DNA from: Bacillota bacterium
GTDB taxonomy: Bacteria; Bacillota; Clostridia; Peptostreptococcales; Anaerovoracaceae
Length of the DNA: 10,608 nucleotides
Assembly (NCBI GenBank): GCA_022706625.1
Contig: JAKJCD010000031.1
Coordinates: 3,768 to 14,375 of the forward strand
Reading direction: 5' to 3'
The notes beneath the pieces were generated by a model. That model searched no databases. It had not been told where the DNA came from and worked only from the letters and a program-made list of their open reading frames with translations. Made by a program: the position numbers and the translations under genes. Below, one piece after another: positions 1 through 7,660 of this stretch (within the stretch, counting starts at the first letter, position 1; each line of letters opens with the position of its first letter).

Positions 1-183
1 CCGAGGGGTGTGGCATTTAAATATATCAAGCCGCCGGAATACAAGGATAAAATGAAAAAACTCATTGGTGAGGGGAATGTTGTCAATCCTTTGTATTATA
101 AGGGCGACAGAAATTTTGTTAGAAGGCTGACACTGCTGAAAACCCAGCTTTCGCATTATTTGAAATACAGAAAATACATGTGA
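1..183 (+). CDS. 3' end of an unidentified gene (partial)
   Basis: An open frame enters from the left edge and ends at TGA, giving the last 60 residues of a protein. The piece is basic and rich in Lys, Arg and Tyr (for example YLKYRKYM at the C-terminus), with no motif that I recognise and no membrane segment. The stop lies 12 bases before the racemase ATG, on the same strand, so it is probably co-transcribed with the racemase and the MurE-like ligase and may take part in the same pathway. I cannot name the family from this fragment; the missing upstream part is needed. Confidence 0.7.
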   Translation, partial: PRGVAFKYIKPPEYKDKMKKLIGEGNVVNPLYYKGDRNFVRRLTLLKTQLSHYLKYRKYM

Positions 184-195
184 CGGGAGCAAATC

Positions 196-921
196 ATGTG
201 GGGAAAAGAGTCTAAGATATTAGGTGTGGTCGGCGGAATGGGACCCTTGGCTACACAGCTGTTTTACAGGATGCTCATCGACATGACCGATGCTGAATGC
301 GATCAGGATCATCTGGATATGATCATACTGAATCACGCTTCGATGCCCGACAGGACCGATGCGATTAAATCCGGCCGCATAGAAGAGCTATATGAAGCTC
401 TTTTGAGAGATGTAAAAAAGCTTGAGCAAAACGGAGCGGCGGCTATTGCGATTCCGTGCAATACATCTCACATGGTTTTAGACAGGCTTCAGGCAAAAGC
501 CGGAATACCGATAATAAATATGATTCGTGAGACAGTCCGATCGATAAAGGAAGACCGGAAAGAGGTAAGGAAGGTAGGAATCCTTGCCACCGACGGCACA
601 GTTGCAAGCGGCCTGTACCAAAAGGCTTGCACCGAAGCAGGAATGCAACCCGTCTTACCTTCCAAAACGGGGCAGAAACTGGTGATGAAGATCATATATG
701 ACGGGATAAAGGGAGGCAACCCGATAGATTACAATGATTTCATTAAAATCGAGGGAGAGCTGGCTGCCGGGGGTTGTGAGGCAGCCATTATGGGGTGTAC
801 GGAGCTTTCATGCATGAAAGAAATCTACCGTCTCCCGGATTATTACATAGATGCCATGGAGGTGCTGGCAGCAAAGTGCATAACGATATGCGGTAAGAAG
901 CTTAAGAAAATCCGGTTATAG
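196..921 (+). CDS. Aspartate/glutamate racemase family protein
   Basis: A 241-residue cofactor-independent amino acid racemase of the Asp/Glu racemase superfamily, expected to interconvert L- and D-aspartate or a related amino acid in the cytoplasm. The N-terminus carries the family signature GVVGGMGPLAT (residues 10-20). The two catalytic cysteines are both present: C88 in PCNTSH and C201 in GCTEL. The length is typical of the family. The ATG follows a GGGAG ribosome site at 185-189. It sits 11 bases before the MurE-like gene, which suggests that it supplies a D-amino acid for a Mur-ligase product. The GCTE form of the second motif fits aspartate racemase better than glutamate racemase (GCTH), and a separate murI is present in the window, but substrate cannot be settled from sequence. 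Broad-specificity racemases of the RacX/YgeA type are an alternative. Confidence 0.9.
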   Translation: MWGKESKILGVVGGMGPLATQLFYRMLIDMTDAECDQDHLDMIILNHASMPDRTDAIKSGRIEELYEALLRDVKKLEQNGAAAIAIPCNTSHMVLDRLQAKAGIPIINMIRETVRSIKEDRKEVRKVGILATDGTVASGLYQKACTEAGMQPVLPSKTGQKLVMKIIYDGIKGGNPIDYNDFIKIEGELAAGGCEAAIMGCTELSCMKEIYRLPDYYIDAMEVLAAKCITICGKKLKKIRL

Positions 922-932
922 GGAGGCAAGGC

Positions 933-2438
933 ATGAATCAGTGCAAATATGTATTAGAGCAATATATTATCTTGCTTGAAGAGCAGGGGTTGATCCGCTA
1001 TGTTCGATCCGAAGAGGAAGCGTTAAAGCAGGAAGTGGGATATCTCTCCTACGATTCGAAAGACATGAAGCCGGGCGGGATGTTCATCTGCAAAGGTGCA
1101 CATTTTTTGCCGGCGTATTTAGATGAGGCAGTTGAAAGGGGAGCTTTTTGCTATGTCAGCGAAGAGGAGTACGAACCGCTGAAAAAGGATGCTGCGGCTA
1201 TCATCGTAAATGACATCAGAAAATCTATGGCACTGCTTGCCAATCGATTTTATAACGAGGCCTGGCGACGGCTGAATTTGATAGGCATCACCGGCACCAA
1301 AGGCAAGTCGACGGTAACATACTATGTAAAATATATCCTGGATCATTATTTGGCAGCTATGGGCAAGCCTCCATGTGCCGTTTTATCCGGTATCGACGTG
1401 GATGACGGCGTAATACTTGAGGAATCCCACCTTACAACGCCGGAAGCCGTCATGCTCCACCGGCATTTTAAAAATGCTGCCGACAGCGGCAGGGAGTATC
1501 TTACTATGGAGGTTTCCAGCCAGGCCCTTAAATATGACAGAACTGCCGGGGTAAATTTTACAGCAGGCTGCTATCTCAATGTAGGGGAAGATCATATCAG
1601 CCCAATCGAGCATAGCGATTTCGATGATTACTTCGAGTCAAAACTGAAGCTTTTCAAACAGTGCGACATAGCTTGCATCAATTTTGATGCAGATCATGCG
1701 CAGGAAGTGTGCGACGCCGTGGATCCGCAAAGCCGTATCATCACTTTCGGCACAAATGAGGGTTCAGATATATACGGCCACAGGATAGTAAGCAAAGAAG
1801 GCGGCATCGATTTTGAGGTTAGAACTCCTTCCTTCACTCACGAGTTCAGTCTTGGCATGACAGGGCTGTTCAATGTGGAAAATGCCCTTGCGGCCATTTC
1901 TATATGCTATGGCCTAAACATTCCTGTTAAATCAATGTACGAAGGACTTTTGACGGCCAGGGTCCCCGGGAGGATGGAACTTTTCACCGGCGAGCGAAGC
2001 GGCACCTTAGTCATTGTAGATTATGCCCATAACAGAATGAGCTTTGACCGGCTCTTCCGGTCGACGATCAAAGAATACCCCAACCGCCGAATTACTGCGG
2101 TCTTCGGATGCCCGGGGAAAAAGGCACTGGCAAGGCGCAGTGAGCTTTCAGAAATCGCAGGAAGGTATTCTGCAAAGATTTACATCACCGAAGAGGATGC
2201 AGGAGAAGAAGATGTGATGGCGATCTGCGGGGAAATTGCGAGTCATGTGAGAAAGACGGGCTGTCGATATGAAATCGAACCTGACAGAGGAGAGGCAATC
2301 AGAAAGGCAATAGAGGAGGCCGACGAAAACACGGTGATCCTATTAACTGGAAAAGGCAGAGAAACACGCCAGAAAAGAGGCGTTTTATACATCGATTGCC
2401 CTTCGGATGTGGAATATGTATTGCAATATTTAAAGTAA
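933..2438 (+). CDS. murE: MurE-like UDP-N-acetylmuramyl peptide synthase
   Basis: A 501-residue Mur ligase of the MurE type. Such enzymes use ATP to join the third amino acid to UDP-MurNAc-L-Ala-D-Glu in the cytoplasm. Visible landmarks are the P-loop GTKGKST (121-127), TTPE (168-171), MEVSSQA (192-198), the probable carbamylated lysine K237 in the FESKLKLF segment, NVENALAA (314-321), VPGRME (344-349), VDYAHN (362-367) and GKGRE (473-477). The order is N-terminal UMP-binding, central ATPase and C-terminal ligand domain. The stretches LNVGEDHISPIEH and IASHV recall streptococcal, lysine-adding MurE. The position of the DNPR motif, which selects meso-diaminopimelate, reads EEDAGEED (420-427), so a diaminopimelate substrate is doubtful. 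The start is preceded by GGGAGG at 921-926. Its stop codon directly abuts that of the opposing gene. It could be the sole MurE or a specialised paralogue. Confidence 0.85.
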   Translation: MNQCKYVLEQYIILLEEQGLIRYVRSEEEALKQEVGYLSYDSKDMKPGGMFICKGAHFLPAYLDEAVERGAFCYVSEEEYEPLKKDAAAIIVNDIRKSMALLANRFYNEAWRRLNLIGITGTKGKSTVTYYVKYILDHYLAAMGKPPCAVLSGIDVDDGVILEESHLTTPEAVMLHRHFKNAADSGREYLTMEVSSQALKYDRTAGVNFTAGCYLNVGEDHISPIEHSDFDDYFESKLKLFKQCDIACINFDADHAQEVCDAVDPQSRIITFGTNEGSDIYGHRIVSKEGGIDFEVRTPSFTHEFSLGMTGLFNVENALAAISICYGLNIPVKSMYEGLLTARVPGRMELFTGERSGTLVIVDYAHNRMSFDRLFRSTIKEYPNRRITAVFGCPGKKALARRSELSEIAGRYSAKIYITEEDAGEEDVMAICGEIASHVRKTGCRYEIEPDRGEAIRKAIEEADENTVILLTGKGRETRQKRGVLYIDCPSDVEYVLQYLK

Positions 2439-3074
2439 TCACTCCTCTTCAGTATCGTCGGAAAACTCTCCATCGATAACGGGATAGAGCTTATCGATGA
2501 AAGCATCCCCAAAGGGATCTTCATTTGAGGGATCTGCTTTTTCATCATCCATGCCGTCATAAACAGCATGGATGGGTATTGAATATTCATCAAGCATGTA
2601 ATCCATAGAATCGGAAAAATCATATTCGTATTTTTTTTCTCCAAGCTTTTCCATGCGGTACAAAGCGAGGGCCTCCACTGCGGGAACATCACATGAGGTA
2701 CCGTCGGAAGGAGCATGACAGTGAACAACGGAATCAAAAACGTACCAATTTCGAAACCTGAACAGTTCATCGACAAAGTACCTCCTTTGTTCTTTAAATT
2801 CCCCGGACATACAGAGCCCGATCAGAGCCTGATGAACGGCTGTCATCAATGTAAAGAAATCCGTTGCATCATCCGGAATGCCCTTCATCAAATCTTCAAA
2901 ATAGCTGTCAAGGAGATCGGAAAGCGTACCCTGGTCTACCTCCGTCAATACAGTGAAAAAGGCATCATAGGATATATCTTCGGCACATTCCAGCAACTCC
3001 GCCAGGTGTTCAAAATACTCAAATTCATCAGGGGAGTCAATTTCCAGCAGCTCAAGCGCTTCTTCGATCTTCAT
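2439..3074 (-). CDS. Highly acidic protein of unknown function
   Basis: A 211-residue soluble protein that I do not recognise. By hand count it has 55 Asp/Glu against 13 Lys/Arg, so it is strongly acidic. The N-terminal half looks helical (EEALELLEI... and HLAELLECAEDI...), the middle holds an aromatic patch (FRFRNWYVFDS, about 109-119) with a CHAPSDGTSCD segment, and the last 45 residues are mostly acidic. There is no signal peptide or membrane span. The ATG at 3074 follows a clear GAGGTGA ribosome site, 16 bases after the murI stop, so it is most likely the second gene of a murI operon. Acidic content could suggest a regulator or partner protein, but no function is assigned. The stop touches the stop of the MurE-like gene on the other strand. 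Confidence 0.8.
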   Translation of the reverse strand: MKIEEALELLEIDSPDEFEYFEHLAELLECAEDISYDAFFTVLTEVDQGTLSDLLDSYFEDLMKGIPDDATDFFTLMTAVHQALIGLCMSGEFKEQRRYFVDELFRFRNWYVFDSVVHCHAPSDGTSCDVPAVEALALYRMEKLGEKKYEYDFSDSMDYMLDEYSIPIHAVYDGMDDEKADPSNEDPFGDAFIDKLYPVIDGEFSDDTEEE

Positions 3075-3090
3075 AAGTCATCACCTCATT

Positions 3091-3906
3091 TTAAATGATA
3101 TCCGGATCAAGATCTTTAAATGCTACTTTGAATTCATTTATTTCAAAAATCCTGTTTATCATATTGATAAAGTTCTCCGAAAGATCACTGGCGAAAAAAG
3201 TATTTTCAAAATCAGAACCTTTAGCCAGCATATCCCGCTCGGTAAGCAGTTTTTTTATATCGGCGGCTATCTCCCTGGACGGATCGATGATAGAAAGACG
3301 AGGATAAAGCCTGCTGATGTTTTGCATGATCAAAGGGTAATGAGTACATCCTAAAACCAATGTATCGATTTTATGGTACTTAAGAAAGCGATCCATATAA
3401 TATTGTATGGACAAATCCATGATTTCATTCTCAATGATGCCCTCTTCAATAAGAGGCACCAAAGCAGGGCAGGCGACTCCGTGGATAGGGATCTTTGGGG
3501 AAAGCCGGTTTATATACCTTTCATAAGCATTGCTTTTTATTGTAGCCTTTGTGCCGATGATGCCCACACTGTTATTTTGGCTGCAGGAATGCGCAACCTT
3601 TTCTGCGGCGGGACTGATGATGCCCAAAACAGGGATGTCCGGACAGTGCTCTGTAAGTTCTTTAAGGCAGACGGCGCTGACGGTATTGCATGCAATAACT
3701 ATCATTTTAACGTTGCGTTGCACTAAAAAATCAGCGATCCGGAGTGAAAATTTACTGATGGTGGAAGCTGCCTTTGAGCCATAAGGAGTCCTTGCGGTAT
3801 CCCCGAAATATATGATCCTTTCTTCGGGTAAAAGCGAAAGCAGGGGAGAGATGCAGGTCAATCCCCCTAGCCCCGAATCAAAAAAGCCTATCGGCCGGTT
3901 ATCCAT
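3091..3906 (-). CDS. murI: Glutamate racemase MurI
   Basis: Glutamate racemase, 271 residues, converts L-glutamate to the D-glutamate that MurD adds to UDP-MurNAc-L-Ala. The N-terminus IGFFDSGLGGLT (6-17) is the family signature, followed by YFGDTARTPYG (33-43). The catalytic pair is C73 in ACNTVSA and C187 in GCTHYPL, with H189 in place. Length matches the usual 260-275. The start codon has an AAAGGA ribosome site about 10 bases upstream. It is transcribed divergently from the oligoendopeptidase gene and followed by the acidic protein gene. Together with the Asp/Glu-type racemase further left, it gives the window two distinct amino acid racemases. Identification is secure. Confidence 0.97.
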   Translation of the reverse strand: MDNRPIGFFDSGLGGLTCISPLLSLLPEERIIYFGDTARTPYGSKAASTISKFSLRIADFLVQRNVKMIVIACNTVSAVCLKELTEHCPDIPVLGIISPAAEKVAHSCSQNNSVGIIGTKATIKSNAYERYINRLSPKIPIHGVACPALVPLIEEGIIENEIMDLSIQYYMDRFLKYHKIDTLVLGCTHYPLIMQNISRLYPRLSIIDPSREIAADIKKLLTERDMLAKGSDFENTFFASDLSENFINMINRIFEINEFKVAFKDLDPDII

Positions 3907-3961
3907 ATTCTGTGTCCTTTCTGTTCCTTTGTGCAGCCTCGCATACTTTTATGCTAACAGT

Positions 3962-3990
3962 AATATAACAAAAAAGAGGCTTTCATACAA
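3962..3990 (-). promoter_or_regulatory. Predicted sigma-A promoter of murI
   Basis: Read on the minus strand, TTGTAT (3990-3985) and TATATT (3967-3962) are separated by exactly 17 bases. The -10 box matches 5 of 6 consensus bases and the -35 box 3 of 6. The predicted transcript would start near 3955 and have a leader of about 50 bases. The leader begins with a small perfect hairpin, GCATA-CTTT-TATGC (3941-3954). Confidence 0.5.
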
Positions 3991-3999
3991 TTCAATTGT
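3987..3999. promoter_or_regulatory. Palindrome between divergent promoters (operator candidate)
   Basis: ACAATT-C-AATTGT is a perfect 6-base inverted repeat around one central base. It overlaps the predicted -35 box of murI on one side and touches the TG of the extended -10 of the oligoendopeptidase promoter on the other, so a protein bound here could affect both genes. No regulator is encoded nearby, and short AT-rich palindromes also arise by chance. Confidence 0.35.
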
Positions 4000-4007
4000 G
4001 GTATACT
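3999..4007 (+). promoter_or_regulatory. Predicted extended -10 promoter of pepF operon
   Basis: TGG-TATACT forms an extended -10 element (TG at 3999-4000, TATACT at 4002-4007, 5 of 6 consensus). No good -35 box lies at 16-18 bases, which is common for extended -10 promoters. The start would be near 4014, giving a leader of about 26 bases before the pepF ATG. It would drive pepF, nadK and the pseudouridine synthase. Confidence 0.5.
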
Positions 4008-4039
4008 ATTAAAAAACAGTAACGTGACGGAGTTGAGAA

Positions 4040-5845
4040 ATGTCTGAAAATGAAATCGGAATCCGCAAAAGAAGCGAAATCGAAACTAAAAATAAATGGA
4101 ATATCGAAGCCATGTACGAAAACGATGAGGTCTGGGAAGCTGACTACAGGCAAGCAGAGGAAATGGCCACAGACTTCACATCATTTGCAGGGCATTTGGC
4201 TGAAAGCGAAAAGACACTTTTAAGAGCATTCAAAGCCAGGGACGAAATGTGGCAGAAGGTCGAAAAGGTTTACGTTTATGCCAGAATGAAAAAAGATGAA
4301 GACACCAGGGTGGCAAAATATCAGACATTGTCCGACAGGGCCGGGAGCCTGATAGCAAAAGTGGGAGCTTCAGCCTCTTTTTTTACTCCGGAGCTTCTGG
4401 AAGCAGACGAGCAGTTATTATGGGAGTACCTTGATAAATCGGAAGACCTGGGATTGTATCGTCATGTGATACGCCAGATTTTAAGAGAAAAGAAACACGT
4501 TCTCGGCAGACAGGAGGAGAACCTTCTTGCTCAGTTCGGTGAACTCACATCAGCTACCAATGTTATATTCAGCATGATAAATAACGCAGACATGAAATTT
4601 GGTTCTATTATGAACGAAAAGGGAAAGCAGACAGAGGTTACGCACGGCAGGTACCTGAACTTTATGGAATCCGGTGACCGACGTGTCAGAAGAGAGGCTT
4701 TTGAACACATGTACGCTGCATATCATGCTCAGAGAAATACCCTGGCGACCACGTATAATTACAATACCAAGACGGATGTTATAATGGCAAGGATCCGCAA
4801 ATACGGTTCGGCAATAGAAGCGGCTCTCTCCGGCGACGATATTCCGCTAAGCGTCTATGATAATCTTGTGCTTACCGTCAATAAAAGCCTGCCCTTGCTT
4901 CACCGTTATATCGACATAAGGAAGAGAGCTTTAAAGCTGGATGAGATACACATGTATGACATGTATACGCCGTTGGTGGAAAGCCCCCTGGGAGAGATAG
5001 ATTATTTAAAGGCTTTGAGAATCATTGAAAAAGGGTTGGCTCCCATCGGAGAGGAATATATCTCGGATATGAAGAAAGGTTTTTCCCAAAGATGGATCGA
5101 TGTTTATGAAAACGAGGGAAAGACCAGCGGCGCCTATTCTTTTGGAAGCTATGACAGCTATCCTTATGTACTTCTCAATTATAGCGGAAAGCTCAAGGAC
5201 GTGTTCACAATCGCTCATGAAATGGGTCATTCCATGCATTCCTTCTACACAAGAAAAAACCAGCCCTTCGTTTACGGCGGGCATTCTATATTTACCGCCG
5301 AGGTGGCCTCAACAGTGAACGAGAACCTTCTTATGAAATACATGCTTAAAGAAGAGTCCGATGCCGTCAGGAGATTATATCTGCTCAATATGTACATCGA
5401 AGGATTCAGAACCACATTGTTCAGGCAGACTATGTTTGCCGAATTCGAAAAAATGACTCATGAGGCCGTTGAAAGCGGCCAGGTGCTTACAGCTGACAGG
5501 CTCAGCAAAGACTACCTGGAGCTGAACCGGAAGTATTACGGAGATCAGGTGGTTTACGATGCCCAAATAGCTATGGAATGGGCCAGAATCCCGCATTTCT
5601 ACAATGCATTCTACGTGTATAAATATGCTACAGGTTTTTCGGCAGCCGCCGCTCTTTCGGACAGAATCCTGAACGAAGGGCCGGAAGCAAGGCGGGCCTA
5701 CCTTGAGTTTTTGAAAGCCGGGGATTCCGATAATCCCATACCTTTGCTCCGTATAGCGGGAGTAGATATGAGCGAGGCATCTCCCATCGAGAAAGCGATG
5801 AATACTTTCAAAGAACTGCTGGATGAGCTGGAAATTATGCTTTAA
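4040..5845 (+). CDS. pepF: Oligoendopeptidase F (M3B metallopeptidase)
   Basis: A 601-residue zinc endopeptidase that cleaves short peptides in the cytoplasm, family M3B. The active site HEMGHSMH starts at residue 393: H393 and H397 bind zinc and E394 is catalytic. E421 in FTAEVAST is the expected third ligand. The C-terminal HFYNAFYVYKYATGFSAA segment is also typical of PepF and shapes the substrate site. The N-terminal third is a helical lobe, as in the family, and the length is normal (about 600). No signal peptide is present. A GGAG site at 4029-4032 precedes the ATG by 7 bases. It is the first gene of an apparent operon with NAD kinase, 18 bases downstream. Its physiological substrate is probably peptides from protein turnover or uptake. 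Confidence 0.96.
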   Translation: MSENEIGIRKRSEIETKNKWNIEAMYENDEVWEADYRQAEEMATDFTSFAGHLAESEKTLLRAFKARDEMWQKVEKVYVYARMKKDEDTRVAKYQTLSDRAGSLIAKVGASASFFTPELLEADEQLLWEYLDKSEDLGLYRHVIRQILREKKHVLGRQEENLLAQFGELTSATNVIFSMINNADMKFGSIMNEKGKQTEVTHGRYLNFMESGDRRVRREAFEHMYAAYHAQRNTLATTYNYNTKTDVIMARIRKYGSAIEAALSGDDIPLSVYDNLVLTVNKSLPLLHRYIDIRKRALKLDEIHMYDMYTPLVESPLGEIDYLKALRIIEKGLAPIGEEYISDMKKGFSQRWIDVYENEGKTSGAYSFGSYDSYPYVLLNYSGKLKDVFTIAHEMGHSMHSFYTRKNQPFVYGGHSIFTAEVASTVNENLLMKYMLKEESDAVRRLYLLNMYIEGFRTTLFRQTMFAEFEKMTHEAVESGQVLTADRLSKDYLELNRKYYGDQVVYDAQIAMEWARIPHFYNAFYVYKYATGFSAAAALSDRILNEGPEARRAYLEFLKAGDSDNPIPLLRIAGVDMSEASPIEKAMNTFKELLDELEIML

Positions 5846-5863
5846 CGGAAGAGAGGTTAACTG

Positions 5864-6667
5864 ATGGGAGACCGGATGATCAACATCTTTGCAAATGAGG
5901 ATATCTATTCCAGAGAGGTTCGGAAGCTGCTTCGAAGAAAGCTGGAACAGAGCGGTTTCAGCGTTCCAAAGCAGTTTACGCCTGAAGCTGAGCTGGTTGT
6001 CAGCATCGGAGGCGACGGAGCTCTGCTTCGTACCCTTCATGAATACGATTTTCCTCCGATCCCTTTTTTAGGTATCAACACGGGGCATTTAGGTTTTTTT
6101 CAGGAGATTCATCCTGACGAACTGGATGAGTTTATCTTTCTCTACAAGCAGGGACGATACGATATACAAAACCTGAAGACCGTAAAGGCCGATGTTTTGG
6201 AAAGCGGAAAGGGATATATGTATAAGGGATTAAACGAGATCACTATCAAAGCAGACAATCCCTCTACTATCCATTTGAACATTTCAATAGGCAACAGCTT
6301 TATAGAAAGGTTCAGCGGAGACGGTATTCTGGTTTGTACGCCGGCAGGCAGCACCGCATACAATTATTCATTAGGAGGCAGCATAGTCGATCCCAGACTG
6401 TCCATACTTCAGATAACTCCGATAGCTCCCATGAATACTACCGCATACAGATCTTTTACATCAAGCGTCGTATTGCCGGAGGAACTGAGCGTCACGGTAC
6501 ATCCGGAGCTTCGCAAGGGAAGCGGTTTTTTGGTCATAGCTGACGGGATGGAGCACAGGCACGGCTGCATCGACAAGATGGTCCTCGGATTTTCCGAGAC
6601 GGAAGTTAATCTATTAAGGTTCGAACACTATGACTTTTGGACAAAGGTCAAATCCAAGTTCCTGTAA
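5864..6667 (+). CDS. nadK: NAD kinase
   Basis: A 267-residue cytoplasmic NAD kinase that phosphorylates NAD to NADP. The diagnostic GGDG (49-52) binds phosphate; NTGHLGF (72-78), the NE pair (124-125) and the long signature SGDGILVCTPAGSTAYNYSLGG (151-172) follow in the usual order. Length and architecture match the bacterial NadK family. ATG 5864 is favoured by GAGAGG at 5851-5856, 7 bases upstream; an internal ATG at 5876 is possible but too far from that site. The gene lies 18 bases after pepF and 18 before the pseudouridine synthase, so the three are likely co-transcribed. Confidence 0.96.
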   Translation: MGDRMINIFANEDIYSREVRKLLRRKLEQSGFSVPKQFTPEAELVVSIGGDGALLRTLHEYDFPPIPFLGINTGHLGFFQEIHPDELDEFIFLYKQGRYDIQNLKTVKADVLESGKGYMYKGLNEITIKADNPSTIHLNISIGNSFIERFSGDGILVCTPAGSTAYNYSLGGSIVDPRLSILQITPIAPMNTTAYRSFTSSVVLPEELSVTVHPELRKGSGFLVIADGMEHRHGCIDKMVLGFSETEVNLLRFEHYDFWTKVKSKFL

Positions 6668-6685
6668 GCGAGGCGGATTTATTTA

Positions 6686-7579
6686 ATGGATGACAGATAT
6701 CAATTCATTATCAGAGATGAAGACAAAGAGCTCCCGATAAAGGAGCTTTTAAAGCGCCGGCTGGGCATTTCATCCCGCCTGCTTAGAAAACTGAAAGAGG
6801 GAGACCTAGTATATTTGGGTGATCGTAAAGTAAGGCTTTATGAGAAAGGTAAAGGGGGTGAGCAAATAACCGTACTTCTGCCATCGGAGAGCAGTGACTT
6901 TATTCCGGAGGATATCCCTATCGAGATTATTTTCGAAGATTCCGACCTGCTTGCCATAAACAAACAGCCGGGCCACGTTGTTCATCCTACGAAAGGGCAT
7001 CCGCATAACACCATAGCAAACGGACTTATGAAATACATGTTAGATAAAGGCGACAGTTATAAGATCAGGTTTATAAATCGTCTTGATATGGACACGACAG
7101 GAGTATTGTTAATAGGAAAAAATCCTTATTGTCAGGATGCTTTCACCAAGCAGGCATCAGAGGGTAAGGTTGAAAAGAGATACATAGCGGTCGTAAAAGG
7201 ACTTGTAATGCAGGATAGGGGTACTATTGACCAGCCTATAGCAAAACTATCGGAGGATAGTATAAAAAGGGCGGTGCTCCCCGACGGATATCCATCGGTA
7301 ACTCATTACGAAGTACTTGAAAGATTCCAAAGTGGATATACCCTGGTGCGGCTTCTTCTTAAAACCGGCAGGACTCATCAAATCCGTGTCCATATGTCTT
7401 ATATCGGTCATCCCTTAACAGGTGATGCGCTTTATGGTGACGGTTCATCTGATTTAATAGACAGACAGGCGCTTCATTCCGAGGTGTTGAGCTTTTCACA
7501 TCCCCTTACCGGGGAGAGACTTTCTGTTTACGCTCCGCTGCCGAAAGATATGAGAGATCTGATTTCATTTCTCCGTTGA
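6686..7579 (+). CDS. RluA-family pseudouridine synthase
   Basis: A 297-residue enzyme converting uridine to pseudouridine in RNA, probably 23S rRNA. An S4-like RNA-binding region occupies about residues 13-65, followed by the catalytic domain. The catalytic aspartate is D134 in NRLDMDTTGVLL; Asn replaces the more common His before RLD, a variant that does not touch the catalytic residue. The later signature RTHQIRVHMSYIGHPLTGDALYG (229-251) is intact. Length is typical of RluD-like proteins. ATG 6686 has GAGGCGG at 6670-6676. It closes the pepF-nadK operon. The exact target uridine, hence the gene name, cannot be told from sequence alone because Firmicutes carry several close RluA paralogues. 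Confidence 0.94.
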   Translation: MDDRYQFIIRDEDKELPIKELLKRRLGISSRLLRKLKEGDLVYLGDRKVRLYEKGKGGEQITVLLPSESSDFIPEDIPIEIIFEDSDLLAINKQPGHVVHPTKGHPHNTIANGLMKYMLDKGDSYKIRFINRLDMDTTGVLLIGKNPYCQDAFTKQASEGKVEKRYIAVVKGLVMQDRGTIDQPIAKLSEDSIKRAVLPDGYPSVTHYEVLERFQSGYTLVRLLLKTGRTHQIRVHMSYIGHPLTGDALYGDGSSDLIDRQALHSEVLSFSHPLTGERLSVYAPLPKDMRDLISFLR

Positions 7580-7593
7580 CATTCTATTCCCGA

Positions 7594-7620
7594 ACCATTT
7601 CTCAAGTGCCTTCATATAAT
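7594..7620 (+). promoter_or_regulatory. Possible promoter, sporulation-type or sigma-A -10
   Basis: CATATAAT at 7613-7620 contains a perfect TATAAT but no sigma-A -35 at normal distance (GAACCA at 7592-7597). ACC at 7594-7596 with 16 bases to the CATA resembles the AC-N16-CATA layout of the mother-cell sigma factors K/E. It would drive the small Cys-rich gene downstream. Sigma-factor choice is inference. Confidence 0.3.
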
Positions 7621-7660
7621 GAATGAGCATAATCCATCGGAAAATCGGGAGGTGTTTTTA

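Noticed and set aside
2243..2776. A 177-codon minus-strand open frame across the MurE-like stop region.
   Set aside because: It overlaps two well-supported genes in other frames, has a Met/Pro/Ser-biased composition, and no ribosome site that I could see.
5375..6040. A 221-codon minus-strand open frame opposite pepF and nadK.
   Set aside because: It lies antisense to two genes with intact catalytic motifs and shows no recognisable domain; it is a by-product of codon bias.
7576..7620. A perfect TTGACA (7576-7581) and a perfect TATAAT (7615-7620).
   Set aside because: They are 33 bases apart, far from the required 16-18, so they cannot form one sigma-A promoter. The TTGACA overlaps the end of the pseudouridine synthase gene.
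7619..7660. ATG start at 7619 for the small Cys-rich gene.
   Set aside because: It has no ribosome site and overlaps the TATAAT box, whereas TTG at 7661 follows GGGAGGTG at ideal spacing.
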